This document shows, in pieces, positions 5,641 through 11,685 of a stretch of 11,685 nt of DNA; positions within the stretch are counted from its first letter, which is position 1, and each line of letters begins with the position of its first letter. This DNA comes from an uncultured Microbacterium sp. (GTDB lineage: Bacteria; Actinomycetota; Actinomycetes; Actinomycetales; Microbacteriaceae), in the NCBI GenBank assembly GCA_937926065.1, contig CALANM010000035.1:1-11685 (forward strand). The letters are read 5' to 3'. Made by a program: the position numbers and the translations under genes. The notes beneath the pieces were generated by a model, which had not been told where the DNA came from, did not search any database, and saw only the letters and a program-made list of their open reading frames with translations.

Positions 5641-7545
5641 TCACGAGCGCAGCACGTCCCACGCGGTGACGGCCGCCGCGGCCGACCACGCCTGGGGACG
5701 GCATGCTGCCGGGTAGGGCGCCGGCGCGACGACGTCGGCCGCCGCGTCACCGCCGTGAAGCTCGGGAAGACGGTAGTCGAAGGCCTCCGCCGCGGCGAGC
5801 AGGCCGTCCACGATCGCACGGGCGTCGTCGATGAGCCCGGCCTTCGCCATGCCGCGCGCGACGATCGCGCTGTCGTGGGTCCACACGCTGCCGCCGTGAT
5901 AGCTGAGCGGCCAGTAGCCCGCGGCATCCGTCGACAGGGTGCGAAGGCCGAAGCCCGACGACATCGTCGCGCCGACGAGGAGCTTCGACACCGCCGCCTC
6001 CTCGTCGGGGGAGAGGATGCCGGTGCCCAGCAGATGTCCCGCGTTGCTCGTGAGGGTGTCGACGGCCCGGCCGTCACGGTCAAGGGCGATGGCCGGGTAA
6101 TGACCTTCGGGCGTCGTGACCCAGAACCGGTCGGCGAACCGCCGCTTGAGGGCGGTGGCCCACTCGCGCAGGCGCTCGGCCCCCGGACGGCCGAAGCGGT
6201 CGAGCAGATCCGCCGCGCCGACGGCGGCCTCGTACGCATAGCCCTGGACTTCGCTCAGCGCGATCGGGCCCTCGGCCAGGCGGCCGTCGCGCCACTGGAT
6301 CGAGTCGCCGGAGTCCTTCCAGCCCTGATTCGACAGGCCGTGGCCCGTCTCGTCGACGTAGTCGAGGAAGCCGTCGTCGCCCGCGCTCGTGATGATCCAC
6401 TCCATCGCGCGCTCAAGATGGGGCAGCAGGTCGCGCACCTCGTCGTCGGGCATCCCGGCCTCAGCCGCCTCGACCAGCAGGGACACCCACAGGGGGGTCG
6501 CGTCGACCGTCCCGTAGTACAGCGGCGGAAGGACGATCCCCTCACCGGGCATCGCCAGGGTGCCGGCGCGCAGCTCGTGCATCACCTTGCCCGGCTGCTC
6601 CGCCGTGGCGGGGTCGGTCTGCGAGCCCTGCAGGCGCGCGAGCACCCGCAGGGTCGACGCCGCGATCGACGAGTCGAGCGGAAGCAGCAGACGCGCCGCC
6701 CACAGCGAGTCACGACCGAACAGCGTGAAGAACCAGGGGGCGCCCGCCGCGAAGAACACGTCGCCGGGGTGTTCCGGCAGCGCGAGGCGCAGGGCGGCGA
6801 GGTCGCTGAGGGCACGGTCGAGCCAGCGCTGCACCCGCGGATCCCGACGGGCGCCGTCGGAGGCGTCGGATGCCACAGGCGCGCGCCACGGCGCGGGCGA
6901 TGCGACGCCGCGCACGACGAGCGACGGGTCGTCCATCGATGCCGACCATGCGGCATCCGCCGCGCCGAAGGCAGGCACCTCGAGCGTCCAGTCGAGCAGC
7001 ACGGCGTCGTCGACAGTCGCCTCGGCATCCGGCGCCTCGATCGTGAGGGTGGCGCCTGAACCCGTCACCGTGACTCGGTCGCCGTCGCGCGAGACGGTCG
7101 TCGGGCGGGTCCCGGGCTCACCGGCCTTGACCTCCTGCAGCGGCGCGAAGGCATAGCGGATGCGGGTGCGCAGTCGCACGGCGGTCGGCTCGCCCAGGTG
7201 CGAGCGCACCCTGAGCGTCTCTGAGACGCGCCCGTCGCTCACCTCGCGCACCCGCTCGAGGCGCACCTTCGGGTCGGGGAGCCGGTCGTCGACGCCGCGA
7301 AGCAGCGCATCGAACCGTGCCGTCTGCGCGTTCGGCACACTCCACCGCACCCACTCGGGGCGTGTGAACGCGCCGTCCTGGCCTCCGTAGGTGACGGTCA
7401 CCTCCCGGATGAATCGCGTGTCGCCGTGGAAGACGCCGTCGATGGGCGCCGAGCCCATGTCGCCGTCTGCTCCCGACCATGCCTGGGTCGGCGCGCTGAG
7501 CGCCACGACCCGATCCGACAGGAACGGCTGGAGTCCGTCCGTCAT
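5641..7545 (-). CDS. Glycogen-debranching-family glycoside hydrolase (amylo-alpha-1,6-glucosidase-like)
   Basis: A 634-residue cytoplasmic enzyme without a signal peptide. Residues about 8-215 form the beta-rich glycogen-debranching N-terminal domain (SDRVVALS, then the marker IDGVFHGDTRFIRE at 35-48). Residues about 235-632 form an (alpha/alpha)6-barrel catalytic domain. Its markers include GAPWFFTLFGRDSLWAARLL (268-287), NQGWKDSGDSIQWRDG (406-421), TSNAGHLL (499-506), GGSVWTHDSAI (551-561), ELHGG (595-599) and YPAACRPQAWSAA (611-623). Acidic residues in these motifs, such as D279 and D411 or D414, are candidate catalytic groups. The family covers amylo-1,6-glucosidase-like enzymes and relatives of unproven specificity. 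As the last gene of a sugar-uptake operon it probably cleaves the imported oligosaccharide. Its ATG overlaps the stop of the upstream permease gene (ATGA, 7542-7545), which indicates translational coupling. The exact glycosidic linkage cleaved is not known. Confidence 0.88.
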   Translation of the reverse strand: MTDGLQPFLSDRVVALSAPTQAWSGADGDMGSAPIDGVFHGDTRFIREVTVTYGGQDGAFTRPEWVRWSVPNAQTARFDALLRGVDDRLPDPKVRLERVREVSDGRVSETLRVRSHLGEPTAVRLRTRIRYAFAPLQEVKAGEPGTRPTTVSRDGDRVTVTGSGATLTIEAPDAEATVDDAVLLDWTLEVPAFGAADAAWSASMDDPSLVVRGVASPAPWRAPVASDASDGARRDPRVQRWLDRALSDLAALRLALPEHPGDVFFAAGAPWFFTLFGRDSLWAARLLLPLDSSIAASTLRVLARLQGSQTDPATAEQPGKVMHELRAGTLAMPGEGIVLPPLYYGTVDATPLWVSLLVEAAEAGMPDDEVRDLLPHLERAMEWIITSAGDDGFLDYVDETGHGLSNQGWKDSGDSIQWRDGRLAEGPIALSEVQGYAYEAAVGAADLLDRFGRPGAERLREWATALKRRFADRFWVTTPEGHYPAIALDRDGRAVDTLTSNAGHLLGTGILSPDEEAAVSKLLVGATMSSGFGLRTLSTDAAGYWPLSYHGGSVWTHDSAIVARGMAKAGLIDDARAIVDGLLAAAEAFDYRLPELHGGDAAADVVAPAPYPAACRPQAWSAAAAVTAWDVLRS

Positions 7546-8462
7546 CCCTTCACTGCTCCCTCACTCGTGTTCATGATCCGCTTCTGGAAGACGAAGAACA
7601 GGACGGCGACCGGGATCGTCATGATCGCGGCGGCCGCCAGCTTCAGCGGGTACTGGGTGCCCTGGCTCAGCTGGCCCGAGGCGAGCGACGCGACGCCCTT
7701 CGTCAGCGTCGTCAGCTCGGGCGACTGCGCCGAGATGATGAAGTGGCTGAGCTCGTTCCACGACCCCTGGAACGACAAGATGACGATCGTGATGAGCGCG
7801 GGCCGTGCCATGGGGAGCACGATCGACCAGAACACGCGGAAGGTGCCCGCGCCGTCGATGCGCGCCTGCTCTTCGACCGACGCGGGGATCGACTCGAAGA
7901 AGTTCTTCATGATGAACACGCCCGCCGCATCCACGAGGAGCGGCAGGATCATGCCCGCGTACGAGTCGTACATGCCCAGCTGGTTCAGCACGAGGAACTT
8001 GGGGATGAGCAGCACGACGGTCGGCACCGACATGACGCCCACGACCAGCGCGAAGATCACGCCGCGCCCCCGGAAGTTCAGCCGCGCGAGCGCGTAGCCG
8101 GCCAGCGACACGAAGAAGACGCGCCCGAGGGTGACGGCGATCGTCACGACGGTCGAGTTCGCGAACCACACGGGGAAGTCGCTGAACAGGAACAGCCGTT
8201 CGTACGCCGCGGTCGTGAACGTCTGCGGGATGAGGGAGATGGGGTCGGATGCCGCCTCGGGCTCGGTCTTGAACGACGTGGCGACCTGCACGAGGAACGG
8301 GTAGATGTACACGACCGCGATGAGCGCGAGGAGCCCGTAGAGCACCACCTGTCCGGTCGCGCTGCGCAGCGTGAAGCGGCGTCGACGGGACGGCGCGGGC
8401 TGCAGCGCGTGAGCCGTCTCGGCGGAGGCGGCGGGGGCGGCGGTGAGGCCGGCGCTGGTCAT
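7542..8462 (-). CDS. MalG-type sugar ABC transporter permease
   Basis: A 306-residue inner-membrane permease, one half of a carbohydrate ABC importer (CUT1 type). Seen directly: a 35-residue cytoplasmic N-terminus rich in Ala and Arg, then TM1 (VVLYGLLALIAVVYIYPFLV, about 39-58). The periplasmic PxxFTxxxY-like segment (IPQTFTTAAYERLF) leads to the remaining helices. The EAA loop EEQARIDGAGTFRVFWSIVLP (197-217 region, key residues E198, D203, G204, A205) contacts the ATPase. The C-terminus QKRIMNTSEGAVKG is typical for MalG relatives. The start is set by the ATGA overlap with the preceding permease gene (8459-8462), and the stop overlaps the start of the debranching enzyme in the same way. No ATPase gene lies in the operon; as in many actinobacteria a shared MsiK-like ATPase encoded elsewhere is likely. 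Confidence 0.95.
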   Translation of the reverse strand: MTSAGLTAAPAASAETAHALQPAPSRRRRFTLRSATGQVVLYGLLALIAVVYIYPFLVQVATSFKTEPEAASDPISLIPQTFTTAAYERLFLFSDFPVWFANSTVVTIAVTLGRVFFVSLAGYALARLNFRGRGVIFALVVGVMSVPTVVLLIPKFLVLNQLGMYDSYAGMILPLLVDAAGVFIMKNFFESIPASVEEQARIDGAGTFRVFWSIVLPMARPALITIVILSFQGSWNELSHFIISAQSPELTTLTKGVASLASGQLSQGTQYPLKLAAAAIMTIPVAVLFFVFQKRIMNTSEGAVKG

Positions 8463-9475
8463 GACGCGCCTCCCTTCGCGTAGGTGCTCGTCTGGTAGGC
8501 GCGGATGCGGCGGCGCGAGACCGGGCGGTCGCGCAGCACCCATCGCTGGAAGATGGTGAAGACGATGATGATGAGGAACAGGATGAAGGCGATCGCGGCG
8601 CCGATGCCCCAGTCCTGGTTCTGGAACGCCGCCTGGTACGACAGGTACGCGGGCGTCAGCGTCGTCTTCGACGGTCCGCCCTTCGTGCCGGTGTAGATCT
8701 GATCGAACACCTGCCAGCATCCGATGAGACCCAGCGTGATCACGGTGAACACGATCGGGCGCAGCTGGGGGAGCGTGATGTGCCAGAACCGCTGCCACCC
8801 GTTGGCGCCGTCCATGAGGCCCGCCTCGGTCAGCTCGTAGCCGATGTTCTGCAGGCCCGCGACGAACAGCAGCATGAAGGTGCCGCTGGTCGTGAACACC
8901 GCCATCAGGATGAGCGCCGACATCGCGACCGACGGTCCGGCGAGCCACTCCCACCACGAAAGGCCGAGGAAGTCGTTCTGGGTGAGCCAGTCGGGTCCGC
9001 TCGTGACGCCGATGCCGCTGAGGGCGAGATGAACGATGCCGCGAGGCTCGTCGAACCAGTTGGGTCCCTTGCCGCCGAACCACGCGATGATCGCGTTCAC
9101 GGGGCCGGCGAAGCTGAACAGGAACAGCCAGAGCACGGTGATGGCCACGGAGCTCGTCACCGAAGGGAAGTAGAAGGCGGTGCGGAAGAAGCCGCGGGCC
9201 TTGAGGATGCGGCGGCTCACGAGCACCGCGAGGAAGAGCGACAGTGCGGTCTGCAGCGGGACGACCAGCAGCACGTACCACGTGTTGTTGCGCAGCGCCG
9301 TGCCGAAGTCCCGTGTGCGGAGGCCGCCGCCGGTCGTCAGCTCGACGTAGTTGTCGACGCCGACGAAGCTGACGTTCGACGAGAAGGGGCTTCCGCGTCC
9401 CGTCCAGTCGGAGAAGCTGACCCAGAGGGCCATGATCACGGGAGCGAACAGGAACGTCCCGAGGATGAGGATCAC
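8459..9475 (-). CDS. MalF-type sugar ABC transporter permease, 5' end uncertain (frame disruption)
   Basis: Partner permease of the MalG-type protein in a CUT1 sugar importer. The listed span begins at an in-frame GTG and gives 338 residues. These include TM1 (ILILGTFLFAPVIMALWVSF), the helix around residues 68-88, FFRTAFYFPSVTSSVAITVLW (97-117 region), the EAA loop ELTEAGLMDGANGWQRFW (214-231, key E217, D222, G223, A224) and a basic C-terminus. The stretch between the third and fourth helices (about 125-180) looks longer than usual for the family. The true N-terminus is probably further upstream. The frame continues upstream with permease-like GAGWLFVSP, but reaches a TGA at 9574-9572 without any ATG. 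The expected ATG (9575-9573, four bases after the binding-protein stop) is one base out of frame. The gene is either frameshifted, mis-sequenced there, or started at this GTG. The stop overlaps the MalG-type start. Confidence 0.85.
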   Translation of the reverse strand: MILILGTFLFAPVIMALWVSFSDWTGRGSPFSSNVSFVGVDNYVELTTGGGLRTRDFGTALRNNTWYVLLVVPLQTALSLFLAVLVSRRILKARGFFRTAFYFPSVTSSVAITVLWLFLFSFAGPVNAIIAWFGGKGPNWFDEPRGIVHLALSGIGVTSGPDWLTQNDFLGLSWWEWLAGPSVAMSALILMAVFTTSGTFMLLFVAGLQNIGYELTEAGLMDGANGWQRFWHITLPQLRPIVFTVITLGLIGCWQVFDQIYTGTKGGPSKTTLTPAYLSYQAAFQNQDWGIGAAIAFILFLIIIVFTIFQRWVLRDRPVSRRRIRAYQTSTYAKGGAS

Positions 9476-9575
9476 GGGCGAGACGAACAGCCACCCCGCG
9501 CCGGCCCCCGCCGGAGCGGGGGCGTCGGGAGGAGGCCGGGCGGGCAGCCTCGGCCGGAGCGGCGGGAGCGGTCAT
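9476..9575 (-). other. Probable original 5' end of the malF-like gene, separated by a one-base frame slip
   Basis: An ATG at 9575-9573 lies where the operon predicts a start, four bases after the binding-protein stop. It opens MTAPAAPAEAARP, a plausible permease N-terminus, but that frame then runs into Arg/Ser-rich nonsense. The permease frame reads ARPPPDAPAPAGAGAGWLFV over the same DNA. Joining the two needs removal of one base somewhere in about 9500-9560, a region with several C and G runs. Confidence 0.7.
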
Positions 9576-9579
9576 GACG

Positions 9580-10839
9580 TCAGCCGACGATGGCCTCGAG
9601 GTTCGACTGCACCGAGTCGAGGATCGCCTTCGGGTCGCCCGACTCGAGCGACTGCAGCTGGGCGTTGAAGTCGGTGACGACCTCGCCCGCGCCCTTGTTG
9701 GTCGGGACGCCCTGCGCATACTGCGAGCCGTCGAGGAACGCGACGAGGTCCTCGTTGTCGCCCTTCCACTGCTCGGCGGCCGACTCGACCGACGGCATGG
9801 GGCCGAACGCCTCCGAGAAGGCGAGCTGCTGCTCGGCGCTGGTCAGGTATTCGACGAGCTCGAGCGCAGCCTGCTGGTTGGGGCTGTCGGCGGCCATGCC
9901 CCAGCAGTTCGAGAACTGCAGCGTGCCCTGGCCGGCGGGGCCGGCGGGGAGCTCGACGACCTTGGCCTGGACATCCGGGAAGTCGCCGAGCGCACCGGTG
10001 ATCCAGTTGCCCTCGATGGTCATCGCGCCCAGCTCCTTGCCGAACGCCTCGCCGCCCCAGCCCGCGCCGACGTCGGCGGCGTAGGCGAAGGTGCCGTCCT
10101 TCAGGTGCTCCTGCACGTAGGAGAGGGCTTCGACGTTGGCGTCGCTGTCGGCCTCGGCCGTCGTGCCGTCTTCCGAGACGAGGCGGCCGCCCGCCTGCGC
10201 CATGAACACTCCGACGCGGGCGTACTCGCCGCTGAAGACGAGGCCGACGGTGTCGTCGTCGGTGAGCTTCTCGGCGACGGATGCCAGTTCTTCCCACGTC
10301 GTGGGAACGTCGGCGTCGGTGAGGCCGGCGTCTTCCCACAGGCCCTGGTTGATGATGAGCTGCAGCGTCGAGAAGTCCTTCGGCGCGCAGTAGAACGTGC
10401 CGTCCAGCGTGAAGTTCGACACGAGCGAGTCGTAGAAGTCGTCTTTGTTGGCGAGCATGTCGCCGTAGGGCTGGAGCGACCCGTTCTCGGCGTACCCGGC
10501 GAGCTGGTCGGTGCCGAGGTAGAAGAGGTCCGGCGGGGAGCCTGCAGCGAAGCCCTGTGAGAGCTGCTGCGCGAGGTCGGTCGCCGCGACGACCTCCGCG
10601 TCGACGCCGGAATCGGCCGACCAGGCGGCGACGGCATCCTTCACCGCGTTCGTCTCGGCGTCGCCGCTCGAGCCGATCATGATCGTGAGGCCTTCGTCCG
10701 ACGAGGTCAGGTCGGTCGCTGCGCCGCTCTCCGACGGAGGGGTCTCGGTGAAGCCCTGGCCGCAGCCGGTGAGGGCGAGGGCGGTGACGACCGCCAGCCC
10801 TCCGGTCGCGAGCAGCGTGCGTGCTGTGTGTCGCGTCAT
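9580..10839 (-). CDS. Sugar ABC transporter substrate-binding lipoprotein
   Basis: A 419-residue extracellular solute-binding protein (family 1 type) that captures a carbohydrate outside the membrane and delivers it to the two permeases. Seen directly: a lipoprotein signal peptide with basic n-region MTRHTAR, hydrophobic core LLATGGLAVVTALA and lipobox LTGC (C26 is the lipidated residue), then a Ser/Thr/Pro linker to about residue 45. The mature fold shows family marks: SPPDLFYLGTDQLAGYAENGSL (101-122 region), then FYCAPKDFSTLQLIIN (149-164), in which most sugar-binding proteins have a Y-x-x-P-x-D/K segment. Later come EGNWITGALGDFP and NKGAGEVV near the C-terminus. The ATG has AAAGGAGA four bases upstream. 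First gene of the operon, driven by the promoter and twin operators in the gap before it. The sugar cannot be named from sequence; the debranching-type enzyme in the operon points to an alpha-glucan oligosaccharide. Confidence 0.94.
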   Translation of the reverse strand: MTRHTARTLLATGGLAVVTALALTGCGQGFTETPPSESGAATDLTSSDEGLTIMIGSSGDAETNAVKDAVAAWSADSGVDAEVVAATDLAQQLSQGFAAGSPPDLFYLGTDQLAGYAENGSLQPYGDMLANKDDFYDSLVSNFTLDGTFYCAPKDFSTLQLIINQGLWEDAGLTDADVPTTWEELASVAEKLTDDDTVGLVFSGEYARVGVFMAQAGGRLVSEDGTTAEADSDANVEALSYVQEHLKDGTFAYAADVGAGWGGEAFGKELGAMTIEGNWITGALGDFPDVQAKVVELPAGPAGQGTLQFSNCWGMAADSPNQQAALELVEYLTSAEQQLAFSEAFGPMPSVESAAEQWKGDNEDLVAFLDGSQYAQGVPTNKGAGEVVTDFNAQLQSLESGDPKAILDSVQSNLEAIVG

Positions 10840-10863
10840 CGCATCTCCTTTGAAACGGTGTGG

Positions 10864-10876
10864 ACCCTCTGAGGGT
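10864..10876. repeat. 13-bp palindrome in the leader of the sugar operon
   Basis: ACCCTCTGAGGGT is a perfect palindrome around a central T, 25 bases upstream of the binding-protein start codon and downstream of both operator copies. It could form a short hairpin in the leader RNA close to the ribosome-binding site or bind a second regulator. Nothing else supports either role. Confidence 0.3.
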
Positions 10877-10901
10877 GCCGGTGTTCAGGTTGTTCCGCTC
10901 G

Positions 10902-10913
10902 TTGATCGTTCAA
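10902..10913. promoter_or_regulatory. LacI-family operator, promoter-distal copy
   Basis: TTGATCGTTCAA is a near-perfect palindrome (only the pair flanking the central CG mismatches) with the central CpG typical of LacI-family operators. It is the second copy of a 15-base direct repeat, TTGATCGTTCAAATT, at 10902-10916. It lies about 45-56 bases downstream of the predicted start of the sugar-operon transcript. The adjacent divergent LacI gene makes it the natural candidate ligand. Confidence 0.75.
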
Positions 10914-10933
10914 ATTCGTGCGCGGAGCGCTTC

Positions 10934-10947
10934 TTTGATCGTTCAAA
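10934..10947. promoter_or_regulatory. LacI-family operator, promoter-proximal copy
   Basis: TTTGATCGTTCAAA is a 14-bp palindrome with one mismatched pair and a central CG. The shared 15-base repeat runs 10935-10949 and begins 33 bases from the other copy, about three helical turns, so two dimers would sit on nearly the same face of the helix. The site lies roughly 10-24 bases downstream of the predicted transcription start of the sugar operon, where a bound repressor would block initiation or early elongation. Confidence 0.78.
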
Positions 10948-10963
10948 TTGTGGGATGCTTGCC

Positions 10964-10992
10964 AAGATAGAGCCCTGCCCACGGCGCGTCAA
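10964..10992 (-). promoter_or_regulatory. Sigma70-type promoter of the sugar uptake operon
   Basis: On the minus strand, TTGACG (plus-strand 10992-10987) and TATCTT (10969-10964) are separated by exactly 17 bases, close to the ideal housekeeping promoter. The predicted start is near 10957, giving a leader of about 118 bases that contains both operator copies. The -35 end lies only 12 bases from the LacI start codon, so the promoter overlaps the leader of the divergent regulator gene. I could not find a convincing promoter for the regulator itself. Confidence 0.72.
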
Positions 10993-11004
10993 GGCCAGGA
11001 GACG

Positions 11005-11685
11005 ATGAACAGACCCGCAACCATCGAAGACGTCGCTCGCGAGGCGGGTGTGTCCCGCCAGACGGTCAGCAATGTCATCAACTCTCCGGCGATCGTGCGG
11101 GACCAGACCCGCGAGCGCGTCGAGAGCGCCATCGCGCGCCTCGGCTACGCCCCGCACGCGTCGGCACGCCGGCTGCGCACGCGTCGCAGCTCGACGATCG
11201 GCATCCACCTCGACCCCTACGCGGGGGGAATCTCGGGCGTGGTGCTCGATCGCTTCGTCCATGCGCTGACCGAACGGGCGGGCGAACGCGGCCTGCGGGT
11301 CATGCTCTACGCCGCGCGCTCGCCCGAAGAGGAGATCCGGCGGATGACCGATCTCCGCGACGGCGGCGAGATAGACGGCGTCGTCATCACAGGCACCTTC
11401 CACGGCGACCCGCGCACCGGCTGGCTCACGGGCCGCGGCGTGCCTTTCGTCTCGTTCGGTCGACCGTGGGGCCTCGACGACGTCGAGGATCCGGCGCACC
11501 TGTGGGTCGACGTCGACGGGGCCGCCGGCACAGCCGAAGCCACGCGGCACGCGCTGCAGACGGCGGGTCCGCGCGTGGCTTTCCTCGGCTGGCCCGCGGG
11601 ATCAGGCACAGGCGACGACCGCGAGCGCGGATGGCGAGAGTCGCTGCCGGCAGATGCCCGGCCCCTGCGACTGGAGAGCGAGGAG
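11005..11685 (+). CDS. LacI-family transcriptional regulator, 3' end cut by window edge
   Basis: Sugar-responsive repressor; 227 residues are visible of a usual 330-350. Seen directly: the N-terminal helix-turn-helix ATIEDVAREAGVSRQTVSNV (5-24), followed by VINSPAIVRDQTRERVESAIARLGY. The hinge helix PHASARRLRTRRSSTIG comes next; this family member has R where many have an L-R-T/S-G motif, but the pattern is intact. The periplasmic-binding-protein-like sensor domain then begins (GIHLDP, VMLYAARSPEEEIRRM, IDGVVITGTF, VPFVSFGRPW and WVDVDGAAG). ATG at 11005 has AGGAG just upstream. It is divergent from the sugar ABC operon across a 165-base gap with two LacI-type operators, so it very likely represses that operon until the imported sugar or a derivative binds. 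The effector is unknown. Confidence 0.93.
   Translation, partial: MNRPATIEDVAREAGVSRQTVSNVINSPAIVRDQTRERVESAIARLGYAPHASARRLRTRRSSTIGIHLDPYAGGISGVVLDRFVHALTERAGERGLRVMLYAARSPEEEIRRMTDLRDGGEIDGVVITGTFHGDPRTGWLTGRGVPFVSFGRPWGLDDVEDPAHLWVDVDGAAGTAEATRHALQTAGPRVAFLGWPAGSGTGDDRERGWRESLPADARPLRLESEE

Noticed and set aside
7542..9719. A single 725-codon open frame spanning the whole permease region
   Set aside because: Only the last 306 codons are MalG-like. The rest is Arg/Pro/His-rich and lies opposite frame to the clear MalF-type protein, so it is a high-GC frame artefact. It does contain the expected malF ATG, which is noted separately.
9574..10560. Plus-strand 328-codon open frame opposite the binding protein
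   Set aside because: Leu/Val/Arg/Glu-rich shadow of the lipoprotein gene, with no domain or ribosome-binding site.
10848..10857. Third operator copy near the binding-protein ribosome-binding site (CTTTGAAACG)
   Set aside because: Only one half-site resembles the operator, there is no second arm, and much of the match is the Shine-Dalgarno region.
10931..10973. Promoter for the LacI gene on the plus strand
   Set aside because: No pair of -35 and -10 boxes with acceptable spacing could be found; candidate -10 words match at three of six positions only.
10885..11550. Minus-strand 221-codon open frame opposite the LacI gene
   Set aside because: Antisense to a canonical LacI helix-turn-helix and sensor domain; it would also overlap the operon promoter and both operators.

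Overview
The window is GC-rich (roughly 70%) actinobacterial DNA, most likely from Microbacteriaceae and possibly Microbacterium. The basis is codon use strongly biased to G/C at third positions, a leaderless-type TAGGCT promoter directly in front of one start codon, and gene families typical of that group. The assignment is an inference. Nine protein-coding genes account for almost all of the sequence. Seven are complete or nearly so, and the first and last run off the window edges. I see no tRNA, rRNA, CRISPR array, insertion sequence or phage gene, and no gene-free stretch longer than about 170 bases.

Left part (1-4936, all minus strand, so transcription runs right to left). A NhaA-type Na+/H+ antiporter with a C-terminal DsbA-like thioredoxin domain is followed by a three-part flavoprotein. 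That protein has a cyclic-nucleotide-binding-like domain, a degenerate thioredoxin-like domain and a thioredoxin-reductase-like domain that has lost its redox cysteine pair. A small UBP-type zinc-finger protein comes next. The gaps between these three are only 23 and 34 bases, so they look like one operon joining ion/pH homeostasis with thiol or flavin redox sensing. After a 122-base gap comes a Leu/Val/Phe/Glu dehydrogenase with both active-site lysines, cut by the left edge.

Middle (5063-5545, plus strand). A YbaK-type aminoacyl-tRNA deacylase-like gene diverges from the antiporter operon, apparently from a leaderless promoter. It converges on the sugar operon. The 95-base convergent gap holds a perfect 15-bp inverted repeat that probably serves as a terminator.

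Right part (5641-11685). A carbohydrate ABC-uptake operon reads leftwards: lipoprotein substrate-binding protein, MalF-type permease, MalG-type permease, and a glycogen-debranching-family glycoside hydrolase, with ATGA overlaps at the last two junctions. A LacI-family regulator is divergently transcribed at the right edge. The intergenic region has a good sigma70 promoter for the operon (TTGACG, 17 bases, TATCTT). Just downstream are two copies of a LacI-type operator (TTGATCGTTCAA, central CG) 33 bp apart. The layout suggests import of an alpha-glucan-like oligosaccharide, its cytoplasmic breakdown, and local repression by the LacI protein. The malF-like gene shows a single-base frame disruption near its 5' end. 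This is either a real lesion, a sequence error, or a sign of an unusual start.

The least explained part is the NhaA-DsbA / cysteine-less TrxR-like / UBP-finger cluster.
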